Translations under genes and position numbers: made by a program | Assembly: GCF_004114795.1 (NCBI RefSeq) | Contig: NZ_CP035311.1 | Span: forward strand, 372,001-436,000 | Direction: 5' to 3' | DNA from: Janthinobacterium sp. 17J80-10 | GTDB taxonomy: Bacteria; Pseudomonadota; Gammaproteobacteria; Burkholderiales; Burkholderiaceae_D | Length of the DNA: 64,000 nt | Part shown: positions 7,809 through 16,958 of the stretch, one piece after another | Numbering within the stretch: position 1 is the first letter of the stretch | Layout of the letters: each line of letters opens with the position of its first letter | Notes under the pieces: generated by a model | Told to the model about the DNA's origin: nothing | The model's input: only the letters and a program-made list of their open reading frames with translations | Databases searched by the model: none

Positions 7809-8951
7809 ATGTCGAGCGCACTGACCATTTTCTTGATTGCAGCATTGCTGTGCATCGCCATGCTGCTGATGTTGCGCTATTTTATGCGCAGCGGGATCGC
7901 CGGTATCCGGGAATGGGGTTATGCCAACCTTCTGGCCTGCATCGCCTTCATCCTGTACGCATTTGGCCGTGAATTGCCGCCGCTGATCGCTTACGAAGCC
8001 GCCAACGTCCTGTACGCGGCGGCCAGTGCGTTCATGCTGGCCGGTTTCCAGCGGTTTTTTGCCCGTCCGTCGCGCAAGATGGTGCTGAGTGGGACGGTAC
8101 TGGCCGTCGGCCTGGGCATCGCATTTTTCCACTATGTGCGCGACTCCTTTGACGGGCGCTCGATTGTCGTGTCGCTGTTCCAGGCGGCCATTGCGCTGGG
8201 CATTGGCATGACCGTGCTGCGGGCTATCAAGGTCAAGCGGCGCTCCCGTTATCCCTACCATTTCACCATGGCGATGGCGCTGGTAGTCGCGCTCGGTCAT
8301 TTGCTGCGCGTCGCGGTCCATATGGGCCAGTCCGGCGACATGACGTCGCTGCTGCAACCTTCGCCCTGGAACCTGTTTTTCGTCAGCGCCGGCACCATGG
8401 CGCTGCCGGCGCTGACGCTGGGCGGCGTGATGATGGTGCACGATGTCATGCTGGCCAAGGCCGAACACGCCGCCAACCGAGATTTCCTGACAGGTGCGTG
8501 GTCGCGCAGGGCTTTCTTTGCCCTGGCGGAGGTGGATTTGAAGCGTGCCCGGCGCAGCCATCGCGATGTCTCGCTGTTGCTCTTCGATGTAGACCATTTC
8601 AAGGCGATCAATGACAGTCTCGGGCACGCGGCGGGTGACCGCGTGCTGGTGGATGCCGTGGCGCGCGCCGAGGGCGTGATTCGCAACGGCGATTACCTCG
8701 GGCGTATCGGCGGCGAGGAATTCGCAGTGCTGCTGCCGGAAACCGGCATCGATGCTGCTCTGGCCGTTGCCGAGCGCCTGCGCGCCGGCCTGCAGGTGCG
8801 CGCCGATGAAGGGATCGAGTTCACGGTCAGCATTGGCGTGGCGGTGTTGCGCCACGAAGAGTCGGTTGCTGACATGATGCGGCGTGCAGACGCCGCGCTT
8901 TACCGTGCCAAGATCGGCGGACGCAACCGGGTTGAGCGCGAGCTTGCCTGA
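7809..8951 (+). CDS. Membrane-anchored diguanylate cyclase (GGDEF)
   Basis: The 380-residue protein starts with a hydrophobic N-terminal half (about residues 5-200) that I read as six or more membrane helices, then a GGDEF domain at about 215-378. The active-site motif is RIGGEEFAVLLPE near residue 299 (GGEEF variant, which is catalytically competent in the family), preceded by LLFDVDHFKAINDSLGH. No clear RxxD inhibitory site stands five residues before GGEEF. The expected reaction is synthesis of c-di-GMP from two GTP at the inner membrane. The input signal sensed by the membrane part is unknown. Confidence 0.9.
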   Translation: MSSALTIFLIAALLCIAMLLMLRYFMRSGIAGIREWGYANLLACIAFILYAFGRELPPLIAYEAANVLYAAASAFMLAGFQRFFARPSRKMVLSGTVLAVGLGIAFFHYVRDSFDGRSIVVSLFQAAIALGIGMTVLRAIKVKRRSRYPYHFTMAMALVVALGHLLRVAVHMGQSGDMTSLLQPSPWNLFFVSAGTMALPALTLGGVMMVHDVMLAKAEHAANRDFLTGAWSRRAFFALAEVDLKRARRSHRDVSLLLFDVDHFKAINDSLGHAAGDRVLVDAVARAEGVIRNGDYLGRIGGEEFAVLLPETGIDAALAVAERLRAGLQVRADEGIEFTVSIGVAVLRHEESVADMMRRADAALYRAKIGGRNRVERELA

Positions 8952-8976
8952 AGCGTGTGCGCCCTGCAAAGACGCC

Positions 8977-9798
8977 TCAGTTGTGCAATGCCACTACGCC
9001 GGAGATGCGCTGGGCTGCAGCCTGAAGCGGCTCAAGAAACGCCTTGACCATCTGCTTGGCGGAATTGCGCTGGGCATTGCCGCTGATATTGACCGCGGCA
9101 ATGATGCGGCCCTGGCGGTTGCGGATCGGCGCCGACAGCGATATGAGGCCGCCCTCCAGTTCCTGATCCACCACCGCCCAGCCCTGCTGGCGCACCAGGG
9201 CGATCGCCCGGCGCAAATCCTCCGGGTCAGTCAGGGTCCGCGGCGTGTGCGCGCGCAAGTCTGATTCTGCCAGCACCGCGTCCAGCTGTGCATCTTCCAG
9301 TCCCGATAGCAGCACCCGTCCCATCGACGTGCAATACGCAGGCAGGCGGCTGCCGATCGACAGGTTGATCGCCATGATCTTGTGGGTCGGCACCCGTACC
9401 ACATAGACGATTTCGGTGCGGTCGAGCACCGCTGCAGAACTGCTTTCGTGCACCTGCTCGACCAGGTCTTCCATCACCGGGCCTGCGCCATTCCACAGCG
9501 GCATCGACGTCAGATAGGCAAAGCCGAGGTCGAGAATCTTCGGCGTCAGACGGAACAACCGCCCTTCGGACTCGACATAACCAAGCGTTTGCAAGGTCAA
9601 TAGGATGCGCCGCGCGCCGGCGCGCGACAGGCCGGTGGCGGCCGCCACATCGGACAGGGTTTGCGCCGGCCGGCTGGCGTTAAACGAGCGGATGACGGCC
9701 AGGCCGCGGGCAAACGACGTGACATAGGAGTCACCAGGGCGTTCCGGCTGGTCGTCGGCAAATGCGGGATTCGCGGAAAAAACGTCGCTCATGGCCAA
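8977..9798 (-). CDS. IclR-family transcriptional regulator (PcaR/PobR-like)
   Basis: The 273-residue protein has an N-terminal winged helix (about 27-88, with SFARGLAVIRSFN and ATGLSRAGARRILLTL) and a C-terminal IclR effector domain (about 100-265, with SSAAVLDRTEIVYVVRVPT and YCTSMGRVLLSG). It reads like the subgroup that controls protocatechuate/beta-ketoadipate genes (PcaR, PcaU, CatR). It diverges from pcaI, and two 15-bp operators between them support local control. The gene end lies 25 bp from the end of the convergent diguanylate cyclase gene. A second ATG two codons downstream (9792) could also be the start. Confidence 0.88.
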   Translation of the reverse strand: MAMSDVFSANPAFADDQPERPGDSYVTSFARGLAVIRSFNASRPAQTLSDVAAATGLSRAGARRILLTLQTLGYVESEGRLFRLTPKILDLGFAYLTSMPLWNGAGPVMEDLVEQVHESSSAAVLDRTEIVYVVRVPTHKIMAINLSIGSRLPAYCTSMGRVLLSGLEDAQLDAVLAESDLRAHTPRTLTDPEDLRRAIALVRQQGWAVVDQELEGGLISLSAPIRNRQGRIIAAVNISGNAQRNSAKQMVKAFLEPLQAAAQRISGVVALHN

Positions 9799-9958
9799 AT
9801 GTACAAAGATAGGTGCGAATTATACCAATCCGCACAGTGTTGCATGGTGACATTGTTAATGTTCATTTGCTCACAAAAGGAAAAAAGACGGCACTTTGCT
9901 GCAAGTTGATGCAAGAACGATGCCATTTTGCGGATGTCGAAAGAATTATGACAGTCTC

Positions 9959-9987
9959 TTGACAGTCGATTTTTTCGCGCCTAGAAT
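9959..9987 (+). promoter_or_regulatory. Near-consensus sigma-70 promoter for the pca operon
   Basis: TTGACA (9959-9964), a 17-bp spacer and TAGAAT (9982-9987) form an almost ideal sigma-70 promoter about 100 bp upstream of pcaI. Transcription would start near 9994, directly at the first operator repeat. Confidence 0.7.
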
Positions 9988-9997
9988 CCCGGCACGT

Positions 9998-10031
9998 GTT
10001 CGCTATTAGAACATTAGTTCGCAATACGAAC
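9998..10031. promoter_or_regulatory. Two direct 15-bp operator repeats, candidate IclR-family binding site
   Basis: GTTCGCTATTAGAAC (9998-10012) and GTTCGCAATACGAAC (10017-10031) are near-identical and spaced by 19 bp. Each is an inverted repeat with GTTC/GAAC arms, extended to GTTCG/CGAAC in the second. Their location just downstream of the -10 box suits a repressor, or an activator acting on the divergent promoter. Confidence 0.6.
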
Positions 10032-10090
10032 AAATTATACAGTCCTATTCCTGGCCTGGTGTACCTCGGGTACCTCAACAAGGCAAATAA

Positions 10091-10777
10091 ATGATTAATA
10101 AAATCGTTTCTTCCCTGTCAGCTGCGGTCGCTGACATCCACGACGGCGCCACCATCATGATCGGCGGTTTCGGCACGGCCGGCATGCCCTCCGAACTGAT
10201 CGATGCCCTGATCGACCACGGTGCGCGCGAGCTCACCATCATCAATAACAATGCCGGCAACGGTGAAACCGGCCTGGCGGCGCTGCTGAAGGCCAAGCGC
10301 GTGCGCAAGATCGTGTGCTCGTTTCCGCGCCAGGCCGATTCGCACCATTTCGATGCGCTTTATCGCGCCGGTGAAATCGAACTGGAATTGGTTCCACAAG
10401 GCAACTTGGCCGAGCGCATTCGCGCCGCCGGCGCCGGCATCGGCGGCTTCTTCACGCCGACCGGGTACGGCACCCTGCTGGCCGAAGGCAAGGAAACCCG
10501 CGAAATCAACGGCCGCCAGTATGTCTTCGAGACGCCGCTGCATGCCGACTTTGCGCTGGTCAAGGCACTGGTGGGCGACCGCTGGGGCAACCTGGTGTTT
10601 CGCAAGACCGCCCGCAACTTCGGGCCGATCATGGCCATGGCCGCCAAGACTGCCATCATCCAGGTCGAGCGCGTCGTCGAGCTGGGTGAACTGGATCCGG
10701 AAGCCATCGTCACGCCGGGCATTTTCGTGCAGCGCGTCGTCGCAATCGGCGCCGCCACAAACAAGGAGGCCGCGTAA
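10091..10777 (+). CDS. pcaI: 3-oxoacid (3-oxoadipate) CoA-transferase subunit A
   Basis: The 228-residue product matches the alpha subunit of family I CoA-transferases, with GATIMIGGFGTAGMP near residue 18 and the glycine-rich GIGGFFTPTGYGT near residue 117. With PcaJ it moves CoA from succinyl-CoA to 3-oxoadipate in the beta-ketoadipate pathway. The ATG follows AAGG at suitable distance. Its TAA stop overlaps the pcaJ start by one base, so the two are translationally coupled. Assignment to 3-oxoadipate rather than acetoacetate rests on the adjacent pcaF and pcaD. Confidence 0.92.
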   Translation: MINKIVSSLSAAVADIHDGATIMIGGFGTAGMPSELIDALIDHGARELTIINNNAGNGETGLAALLKAKRVRKIVCSFPRQADSHHFDALYRAGEIELELVPQGNLAERIRAAGAGIGGFFTPTGYGTLLAEGKETREINGRQYVFETPLHADFALVKALVGDRWGNLVFRKTARNFGPIMAMAAKTAIIQVERVVELGELDPEAIVTPGIFVQRVVAIGAATNKEAA

Positions 10778-11436
10778 TGGGTGACCAAATGAAACGACTG
10801 ACCCGCGATGAAATGGCGCAAAAAGTCGCCCGCGACATCCCCGAAGGTTCCTATGTCAACCTGGGCATTGGCGTGCCGACCCTGGTCGCCAACCACATCG
10901 GCAGCGACAAGGAAATCATCCTGCACAGCGAAAACGGCGTGCTCGGCATGGGGCCGGCGCCAGCGGCCGGCAGCGAAGACGCCGACCTGATCAACGCCGG
11001 CAAGCAATTCGTCACGCTCCTGCCGGGCGGCGCCTATTTTCATCATGCCGATTCGTTCGCCATGATGCGCGGCGGCCACCTCGACTATTGCGTGCTGGGC
11101 GCCTTCCAGGTGTCGCAGCACGGCGACCTGGCCAACTGGCATACCGGCGCGCCCGACGCGATTCCGGCCGTCGGCGGCGCCATGGACCTGGCGCTCGGCG
11201 CCAAGAAGGTCTTCGTGATGATGGACCATCTGACCAAGCAGGGCGAAAGCAAGATTGTCGCCGCCTGCAGCTATCCGCTCACAGGACAAGCCTGTGTCGA
11301 CCGCATCTATACCGATTTGGCGATGATCGACATTACCGACGAGGGCCTGGTGGTGCGCGAGATTTATTCCGACATGGCATTCGACGCGCTGGTGGAACTG
11401 AGTGGCGTGCCCATGAAGAACGGCATCCAGCAATAA
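10777..11436 (+). CDS. pcaJ: 3-oxoacid (3-oxoadipate) CoA-transferase subunit B
   Basis: The 219-residue beta subunit carries the catalytic glutamate in SENGVLGMGP near residue 51, where the enzyme-CoA thioester forms in this family. YVNLGIGVPTLVANH and GGAMDLALGAKKVFVMM are further family blocks. It overlaps pcaI by one base and is followed 19 bp later by pcaF. The N-terminal five residues before MKRLTRDEMA may be an over-call, since an internal ATG at 10789 is possible. Confidence 0.92.
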   Translation: MGDQMKRLTRDEMAQKVARDIPEGSYVNLGIGVPTLVANHIGSDKEIILHSENGVLGMGPAPAAGSEDADLINAGKQFVTLLPGGAYFHHADSFAMMRGGHLDYCVLGAFQVSQHGDLANWHTGAPDAIPAVGGAMDLALGAKKVFVMMDHLTKQGESKIVAACSYPLTGQACVDRIYTDLAMIDITDEGLVVREIYSDMAFDALVELSGVPMKNGIQQ

Positions 11437-11455
11437 CCGATCCAGGAGACACCCG

Positions 11456-12658
11456 ATGAAAGACGTATTTATCTGCGACGCCATTCGCACCCCGATCGGC
11501 CGTTATGCCGGCAGCCTGTCTTCGGTGCGTGCCGACGACCTCGGCGCCGTGCCGATCCGTGCCTTGATGGCGCGCAATTCCAATGTCGACTGGCGCGCTG
11601 TCGATGAAGTGATCTACGGCTGCGCCAACCAGGCAGGCGAAGACAACCGCAACGTCGCCCGCATGTCGGGTCTGCTCGCCGGCTTGCCGCAGGAAGTCGC
11701 CGGCAGCACCATCAACCGCCTGTGCGGCTCGGGCATGGATGCCATCGGCAGCGCCGTGCGCGCCATCAAGGCGGGAGAAGCCTCGCTGATCATTGCCGGC
11801 GGCGTCGAGAGCATGAGCCGCGCGCCCTTCGTGCAGGGCAAGGCCACTGCCGCCTTTGCGCGCAGCGCCGAGATCCATGACACCACGATCGGCTGGCGCT
11901 TCGTCAATCCCCTGATGAAAAAACTGCATGGCGTCGATTCGATGCCGGAAACCGCGGAAAACGTCGCCGACGACTATGGCGTCAACCGCGCCGACCAGGA
12001 TGCCTTTGCCCTGCGCAGCCAGCAAAAAGCGGCCCGCGCCCAGCGCGACGGCACTCTGGCCGAAGAAATTGTCGGCGTCGAAGTGGCCGGCAAAAAAGGC
12101 GAGGTCACGCTGGTCGACAAGGACGAGCATCCGCGCGAAACCACCATCGAAGCGCTGGGAAAGCTGAAACCAATCGTCCGCCCTGATGGCACTGTTACCG
12201 CCGGAAACGCATCCGGCGTCAACGACGGCGCTTGCGCCGTGCTTCTCGCCGATGCGGAAACCGTCAAGCGCTTCAACCTGACACCGCGTGCACGCGTGCT
12301 CGGCATGGCCACCGCCGGCGTGGCGCCACGCGTCATGGGCATCGGCCCGGCGCCGGCCAGCAAGAAATTGCTGGAACGCCTGGGCATGACCATCGACCAG
12401 TTCGATGTCATCGAACTCAACGAAGCCTTCGCATCCCAGGGCCTGGCGGTTCTGCGCGAGCTCGGCGTGGCTGATGACGACGCCCGCGTCAATCCGAACG
12501 GCGGCGCGATCGCCCTGGGCCATCCGCTAGGCATGAGCGGGGCGCGCCTGGTGACGACCGCCATGTATGAATTGCAGCGCAAGCAGGGCCGTTTCGCCCT
12601 GTGCACCATGTGCATCGGCGTCGGACAGGGAATTGCCCTGGCAATCGAGCGCGTGTGA
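11456..12658 (+). CDS. pcaF: 3-oxoadipyl-CoA thiolase
   Basis: The 400-residue protein has the full thiolase signature set: the nucleophilic Cys in INRLCGSGMDAIGS near residue 90, NEAFASQ near 322, GGAIALGHPLGMSGAR near 350 (His) and CTMCIGVGQG near 387 (Cys). It cleaves 3-oxoadipyl-CoA to succinyl-CoA and acetyl-CoA. A strong AGGAG precedes the ATG. It follows pcaIJ directly, which supports PcaF rather than a general acetyl-CoA acetyltransferase. Confidence 0.93.
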   Translation: MKDVFICDAIRTPIGRYAGSLSSVRADDLGAVPIRALMARNSNVDWRAVDEVIYGCANQAGEDNRNVARMSGLLAGLPQEVAGSTINRLCGSGMDAIGSAVRAIKAGEASLIIAGGVESMSRAPFVQGKATAAFARSAEIHDTTIGWRFVNPLMKKLHGVDSMPETAENVADDYGVNRADQDAFALRSQQKAARAQRDGTLAEEIVGVEVAGKKGEVTLVDKDEHPRETTIEALGKLKPIVRPDGTVTAGNASGVNDGACAVLLADAETVKRFNLTPRARVLGMATAGVAPRVMGIGPAPASKKLLERLGMTIDQFDVIELNEAFASQGLAVLRELGVADDDARVNPNGGAIALGHPLGMSGARLVTTAMYELQRKQGRFALCTMCIGVGQGIALAIERV

Positions 12659-12792
12659 GCGCGCCGGCAAGAAAAGAAGTTGTATCGGCAGTAGCAGGCA
12701 GTACCGGAGTTGCATGGCGGTCATCGCAGTAAGCGGCTTTGCAATACATCGTTCAAGAAGCAAGACCAGAACCTGAAATAATTGGAGAGATC

Positions 12793-14043
12793 ATGAATAA
12801 CAAGTTCAACAAGCTGTGCCGCCGCCCGCTGGCTGCCGCAATTGCAACCCTCGCACTGGGCGCCGCCAGCGGCACCGCCCTGGCGCAGGCCAAGACCGGC
12901 ATTTCCGATGACGTCGTCAAGATCGGCCTGCTGCTCGACCTGTCCGGTGTCTACGCCGACATCGCCGGCCAGGGCACCGCCACTGCCGTGCAGATGGCGA
13001 TCGACGACTTCGGCGGCAAGGTCAATGGCAAGAAGATCGAACTGATCTTTGCCGACCATAACAACAAGGCCGATATCGCCGCTGCCAAGGCGCGCGAATG
13101 GTTCGACACCGCCAAGGTCGACGCCGTGCTGGACGTCGCCGGTTCCGCCACCGCCCTGTCGGCGCTGGAAGTTGCCCGCTCCAAGCACAAGATCATGTTC
13201 TTCAACGGCCCAGGCGTGCAGCGCATCACCACCGACCTGTGCGCACCGACCGCCGTTCACTACGCCTACGACACCTATTCGCTGGCCAACGTGACCGCCA
13301 AGGCCATGGCCAAGCGCGGCGGCGACAGCTGGTACTTCATCGCCGTGGACTGGGCCTTCGGCGCGTCCCTGCAAAAGGCGGCAGAAGATGTGGTCAAGGA
13401 ATCCGGTGGCAAAGTGCTGGGTGGCGTCAAGCATCCGAGCAGCCCCCCGGATTTCTCGTCCTACATCTTGCAGGCGCAATCGAGCGGCGCCAAGGTGATT
13501 GGCCTGGCCAACTCGGGCGCCGATACTGTCAACTCGATCAAGGCAGCGCAGGAATTCGGCCTGATGAAGTCGGACAAGCAGAAACTGGCCGCACTGCTCC
13601 TGTTCATTAACGACATTCACGCCATCGGCTTGCAGAGCGCACAAGGCTTGATTTTGTCGGAAGCATTCTACTGGGACCTGAACCCGGAAACCCGCGCCTG
13701 GTCGCAACGCTATTTCGCCAAAGCCAAGCGCATGCCGAACATGATCCAGGCTGGCGCCTACTCGTCGACCATGCAATACCTGAATGCGATCAAGGCAACC
13801 GGCACCGACGATACCGATACCGTCATGAAGAAACTGAAGTCCACGCCGATCAACGACTTCTTCGCCAAGAATGGCAAGATCCGCGAAGACGGACGCATGG
13901 TCCATGACATGTACTTGTTCGAAGTCAAGAAGCCGTCCGAGTCCAAGACGCCTTGGGATTACTACAAGGTGCTGGGCACGGTGCCGGGCGACCAGGCATT
14001 CATGCCGCTGTCCAAGTCGACCTGCCCGCTGGTCAAGAAGTAA
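12793..14043 (+). CDS. ABC transporter substrate-binding protein (branched-chain amino acid type)
   Basis: The 416-residue product starts MNNKFNKLCRRPLAAAI and has a signal peptide cleaved near ALAQA; GGAGA lies just upstream of this ATG at 12793, which decides the start against a longer open frame from 12739. The mature part is a type I periplasmic binding protein (KIGLLLDLSGVYADIAGQG, then IDDFGGKVNGKKIEL). Such proteins in aromatic clusters often bind aromatic acids. No permease or ATPase gene is adjacent, so it must use a transporter encoded elsewhere. Confidence 0.88.
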   Translation: MNNKFNKLCRRPLAAAIATLALGAASGTALAQAKTGISDDVVKIGLLLDLSGVYADIAGQGTATAVQMAIDDFGGKVNGKKIELIFADHNNKADIAAAKAREWFDTAKVDAVLDVAGSATALSALEVARSKHKIMFFNGPGVQRITTDLCAPTAVHYAYDTYSLANVTAKAMAKRGGDSWYFIAVDWAFGASLQKAAEDVVKESGGKVLGGVKHPSSPPDFSSYILQAQSSGAKVIGLANSGADTVNSIKAAQEFGLMKSDKQKLAALLLFINDIHAIGLQSAQGLILSEAFYWDLNPETRAWSQRYFAKAKRMPNMIQAGAYSSTMQYLNAIKATGTDDTDTVMKKLKSTPINDFFAKNGKIREDGRMVHDMYLFEVKKPSESKTPWDYYKVLGTVPGDQAFMPLSKSTCPLVKK

Positions 14044-14069
14044 TCATTGACCAGACCGCTACGCACCGT

Positions 14070-14090
14070 GCGCCGGGGATCTTCCGGCGC
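14070..14090 (+). other. Intercistronic stem-loop after the binding-protein gene
   Basis: GCGCCGG (14070-14076) pairs with CCGGCGC (14084-14090) around a 7-base loop, 26 bp after the stop codon. There is no T run. Such a stem could protect the binding-protein mRNA from 3' decay and allow higher expression than the downstream enzymes. Confidence 0.4.
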
Positions 14091-14129
14091 CGGGCACTGC
14101 GTAGTGACTTTTGAGCCAAGGAACGCGTC

Positions 14130-15182
14130 ATGAGCAATCCACGCTGGAAGCAACGCCCGCCCGGGTCCAACTGGGGGGATTTCGGTGTTGACGACCAGCT
14201 GGGCCGCTTGAACCTGATTACGCCGGAAAAGCTCAAGCAGGGTTTGGCGGAAGTGCAGGATGGCCGTGCCTTTTGCCTCAGCCTGCCGCTGGATTATCCC
14301 GGCGGCAGCGCCCTCAATCCCAACCGCCATCCGCCGATCCTGCGCCCGACCCTGCGGCGCGGCAAGGTGAATGTGAATTGTCAGTTGGGTGAACTGGAGC
14401 CCGGCCGCCCCGACGTGCTGTCGGATGACCTGGCAATCCTGCATTTGCAGTATTCGACGCAATGGGATGGCTTGCCGCACGTCGGCTCGCTGTTCGACGT
14501 TTACGGCGACGGTATTGCCCGCCCCGTCTATTACAACGGCTATGCCGCCGGCACCGACCTGCTTGGCCCAGACGATGTGGCTGACGCTGGTCTGTCGCCC
14601 AATATCAAACTTGAAAGCACTTCCTGCGCGCGCGCACTGGGCATCGAGCACATGGCCCAGACCTGCGTGCAGGGGCGTGCCGCCCTGATCGATCTGCGCG
14701 CCCATTATGGCGATGCGCATACCCTGGTCGGCTACGACGAAATGATGCGCGTGCTGGACCGGGATGGCGTCGAGATCGAGGCCGGCGACATTGTCTGCAT
14801 CCACACGGGTTTTGCCGACGTGGTGCTGGGCATGAACCGGCAACCTGATCCAGCAGTGCTCAAGCAAAGCTGTGCCGTTCTGGATGGGCGCGACGAGCGC
14901 CTGCTGCAGTGGATCACCGACAGCAACCTGGCGGCAATTGCGACCGACAACTACGCCGTCGAAGCCTATCCGGCGCGCGATGACGATCACTGCTGCGCCT
15001 CCCTGCCGCTGCATGAACATTGCCTGTTCAAGCTGGGCGTGCATCTGGGTGAGTTGTGGCACCTGACACCGCTGGCGGCCTGGTTGCGCGCGCGCGGCCG
15101 TTACCGTTTCCTGCTGACCGCGCCGCCGCTGAAGCTGCCCGGCGCTTTCGCGTCGCCGGTCACGCCGGTGGCGACCGTTTGA
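14130..15182 (+). CDS. Cyclase-family (PF04199) metal-dependent hydrolase
   Basis: The 350-residue protein belongs to the long branch of the cyclase/kynurenine-formamidase-like superfamily. The short-form metal motif HxGTHxDxPxH appears here in the long-branch form STQWDGLPHVGSLFD near residue 112, followed by RAALIDLRAHYG and GDIVCIHTGF. Family members hydrolyse amides or lactones using a divalent metal. No signal peptide is present. It is preceded by AAGGA and sits inside the beta-ketoadipate cluster, so the natural substrate may be a lactone or ring-opened aromatic product, but this is inference. Confidence 0.82.
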   Translation: MSNPRWKQRPPGSNWGDFGVDDQLGRLNLITPEKLKQGLAEVQDGRAFCLSLPLDYPGGSALNPNRHPPILRPTLRRGKVNVNCQLGELEPGRPDVLSDDLAILHLQYSTQWDGLPHVGSLFDVYGDGIARPVYYNGYAAGTDLLGPDDVADAGLSPNIKLESTSCARALGIEHMAQTCVQGRAALIDLRAHYGDAHTLVGYDEMMRVLDRDGVEIEAGDIVCIHTGFADVVLGMNRQPDPAVLKQSCAVLDGRDERLLQWITDSNLAAIATDNYAVEAYPARDDDHCCASLPLHEHCLFKLGVHLGELWHLTPLAAWLRARGRYRFLLTAPPLKLPGAFASPVTPVATV

Positions 15183-15212
15183 TGCCGTCCACCGGCGACC
15201 AAGGAAGATGAC

Positions 15213-15914
15213 ATGCAAAAACAACGTGTTTTGATTACCGGCGGTGCCGCCGGCATTGGCGCGGCCGCCGCCGAGCGCTGCCGCCAGGATGGCTACGAAG
15301 TCGTCATCATCGACCGCGTCGGCGATGGCATCATCGCCGATCTGGCCGATACGGTGGCGACCGGCCGGGCCTTGGCGACAGCGCTGGAAGGCGGTCCGAT
15401 CACGCGCCTGCTCAACAATGTCGGCATGGTATGCCCGGCGGATGCGGAAAACCAGACACTTGAGGAACTCGAACGGGCCTGGGCATTGAATGTGCGCTCC
15501 TCCATGCAATGTATGCAGGCACTCTTGCCTGGCATGAAAGACGCCGGTTTTGGACGCATCATCAACATGTCTTCCCGCGCGGCGCTGGGAAAGCAATTGC
15601 GCACCGCCTACGCCGCCACCAAGGCTGGCCTGATCGGCATGACGCGTGTCTGGGCGCTGGAGCTGGGGGCGTATGGCATTACGGCCAACGCGATTGGCCC
15701 GGGACCGATTGCCACAGAACTGTTCGAGCGTGCCAACCCGCCAGGCAGTCCGCGTACCCAGGCCATCATCGACTCTGTGCCGGTCAAGCGCATCGGTACG
15801 CCCGACGACGTGGCCCAGGCAGTCTCGTTTTTCCTTGACGAGCGCAGCGGTTTCATTACCGGCCAGGTGCTGTATGTCTGCGGCGGCATGACCGTCGGCG
15901 TGGCGGGCGTCTGA
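15213..15914 (+). CDS. Short-chain dehydrogenase/reductase
   Basis: The 233-residue protein is a classical SDR: cofactor motif TGGAAGIG near residue 9, LLNNVG near 67, the catalytic Ser in NMSSRAA near 116 and the YAATK active site (Tyr and Lys both present) near 131. The C-terminal RSGFITGQVLYVCGGM is the usual SDR ending. It uses NAD(P)H. The substrate is not evident; it is cotranscribed with the cyclase-family gene and the following dehydrogenase, whose ATG lies one base after its stop codon. Confidence 0.88.
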   Translation: MQKQRVLITGGAAGIGAAAAERCRQDGYEVVIIDRVGDGIIADLADTVATGRALATALEGGPITRLLNNVGMVCPADAENQTLEELERAWALNVRSSMQCMQALLPGMKDAGFGRIINMSSRAALGKQLRTAYAATKAGLIGMTRVWALELGAYGITANAIGPGPIATELFERANPPGSPRTQAIIDSVPVKRIGTPDDVAQAVSFFLDERSGFITGQVLYVCGGMTVGVAGV

Positions 15915-15915
15915 G

Positions 15916-16881
15916 ATGAGTGCGCACTTCGCAAGCGGCAATGAAAAGACGGTCGCCATTGTTGGCGCCGGCAGCATTGGCGTCGCCTTCGCGCTGGTGT
16001 TTGCCCGCGCCGGCTGGCAAGTGCGCCTGCAGGATCCGGATGCGGCAAGGCTTGCTGCCGTGCCGGCGGAAGTCGCCGAGCGCGCAGCAGCCCTGAAAAC
16101 TTTTGAACTGGTGGAGGAGTCGCCGCAAGTGTTGTGCGACCGCGTTGGCACCGTCACCGATCTTGCTGACGCCGTGGCCGGCGTGCCGCTGGTGCTGGAA
16201 TGCGCGCCGGAGCGCCTTGATCTCAAGCGGGCACTGTTTGCCCAGCTCGACAATCTTGCTCGCCCGAACGCCATTCTGGCCAGCGTGTCGTCGGCACTGC
16301 CGGTGTCGTCCTTCGCCAGCGACCTGCCAGGACGTGCGCGCTGCCTGATCGCCCATCCCGGCAATCCACCTTACCTGATTCCGGTGGTCGAGATCGTTCC
16401 TGCCGACTTCACCGACGCCCAGGTGGCGCAGCGCGCCGAAGACCTGTTCGCCAGTCTCGGCATGGCACCGGTACGGGTTGCCCGCGAAGTCGAGGGCTTC
16501 ATCTTCAACCGGCTCCAGGGCGCCGTGCTGCGCGAGGCGTATTGCCTGGTGCGCGACGGCGTCGCCTCCGTGGCCGATATCGATCGCGTCATGCGAGAAG
16601 GCCTGGCGCCGCGCTGGTCCGTCATCGGCCCGTTCGAGACGGTCGACCTGAACACGCGCGGCGGCATCGCCTCGCATGCAGAGAAGATGGGGCCGGCTTA
16701 TGCCAGAATGGGCAAGGAGCGCGGCCAGGATGATCCCTGGACGCCCGAGCTGGTCGCGGAAGTCGAACGCCAGCGGCGCGCCTTGCTGCCGCTGGACCAG
16801 TGGAAGGCACGTGTTTCCTGGCGCGACATCGAATTGATGGCGCTGAAGCGCGATCGCAACAAACGCGCAGCCAAGAATTAA
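15916..16881 (+). CDS. 3-hydroxyacyl-CoA dehydrogenase family protein (lambda-crystallin/L-gulonate dehydrogenase-like)
   Basis: The 321-residue product has a Rossmann motif VAIVGAGSIGVAFA at residues 13-26, the catalytic-His region IAHPGNPPYLIPVVEIVP near 152, and EGFIFNRLQGAVLREAY near 193. At this length it is the short branch that includes lambda-crystallin and carnitine or gulonate dehydrogenases. It probably oxidises a beta-hydroxy acid with NAD. The start codon lies right after the stop of the SDR gene. Its role within the beta-ketoadipate cluster is unknown. Confidence 0.85.
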   Translation: MSAHFASGNEKTVAIVGAGSIGVAFALVFARAGWQVRLQDPDAARLAAVPAEVAERAAALKTFELVEESPQVLCDRVGTVTDLADAVAGVPLVLECAPERLDLKRALFAQLDNLARPNAILASVSSALPVSSFASDLPGRARCLIAHPGNPPYLIPVVEIVPADFTDAQVAQRAEDLFASLGMAPVRVAREVEGFIFNRLQGAVLREAYCLVRDGVASVADIDRVMREGLAPRWSVIGPFETVDLNTRGGIASHAEKMGPAYARMGKERGQDDPWTPELVAEVERQRRALLPLDQWKARVSWRDIELMALKRDRNKRAAKN

Positions 16882-16958
16882 CTGCTTCTTCGCTTCACAA
16901 AGCGGCAACAGATTCCAGGCACGACATTTTTGACAGACTGATTATTGAAAGGTGAACC

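Noticed and set aside
13962-16364. 800-codon antisense frame across the binding protein, cyclase-family and SDR genes
   Set aside because: It spans several well-supported genes on the plus strand and has no domain or start context.
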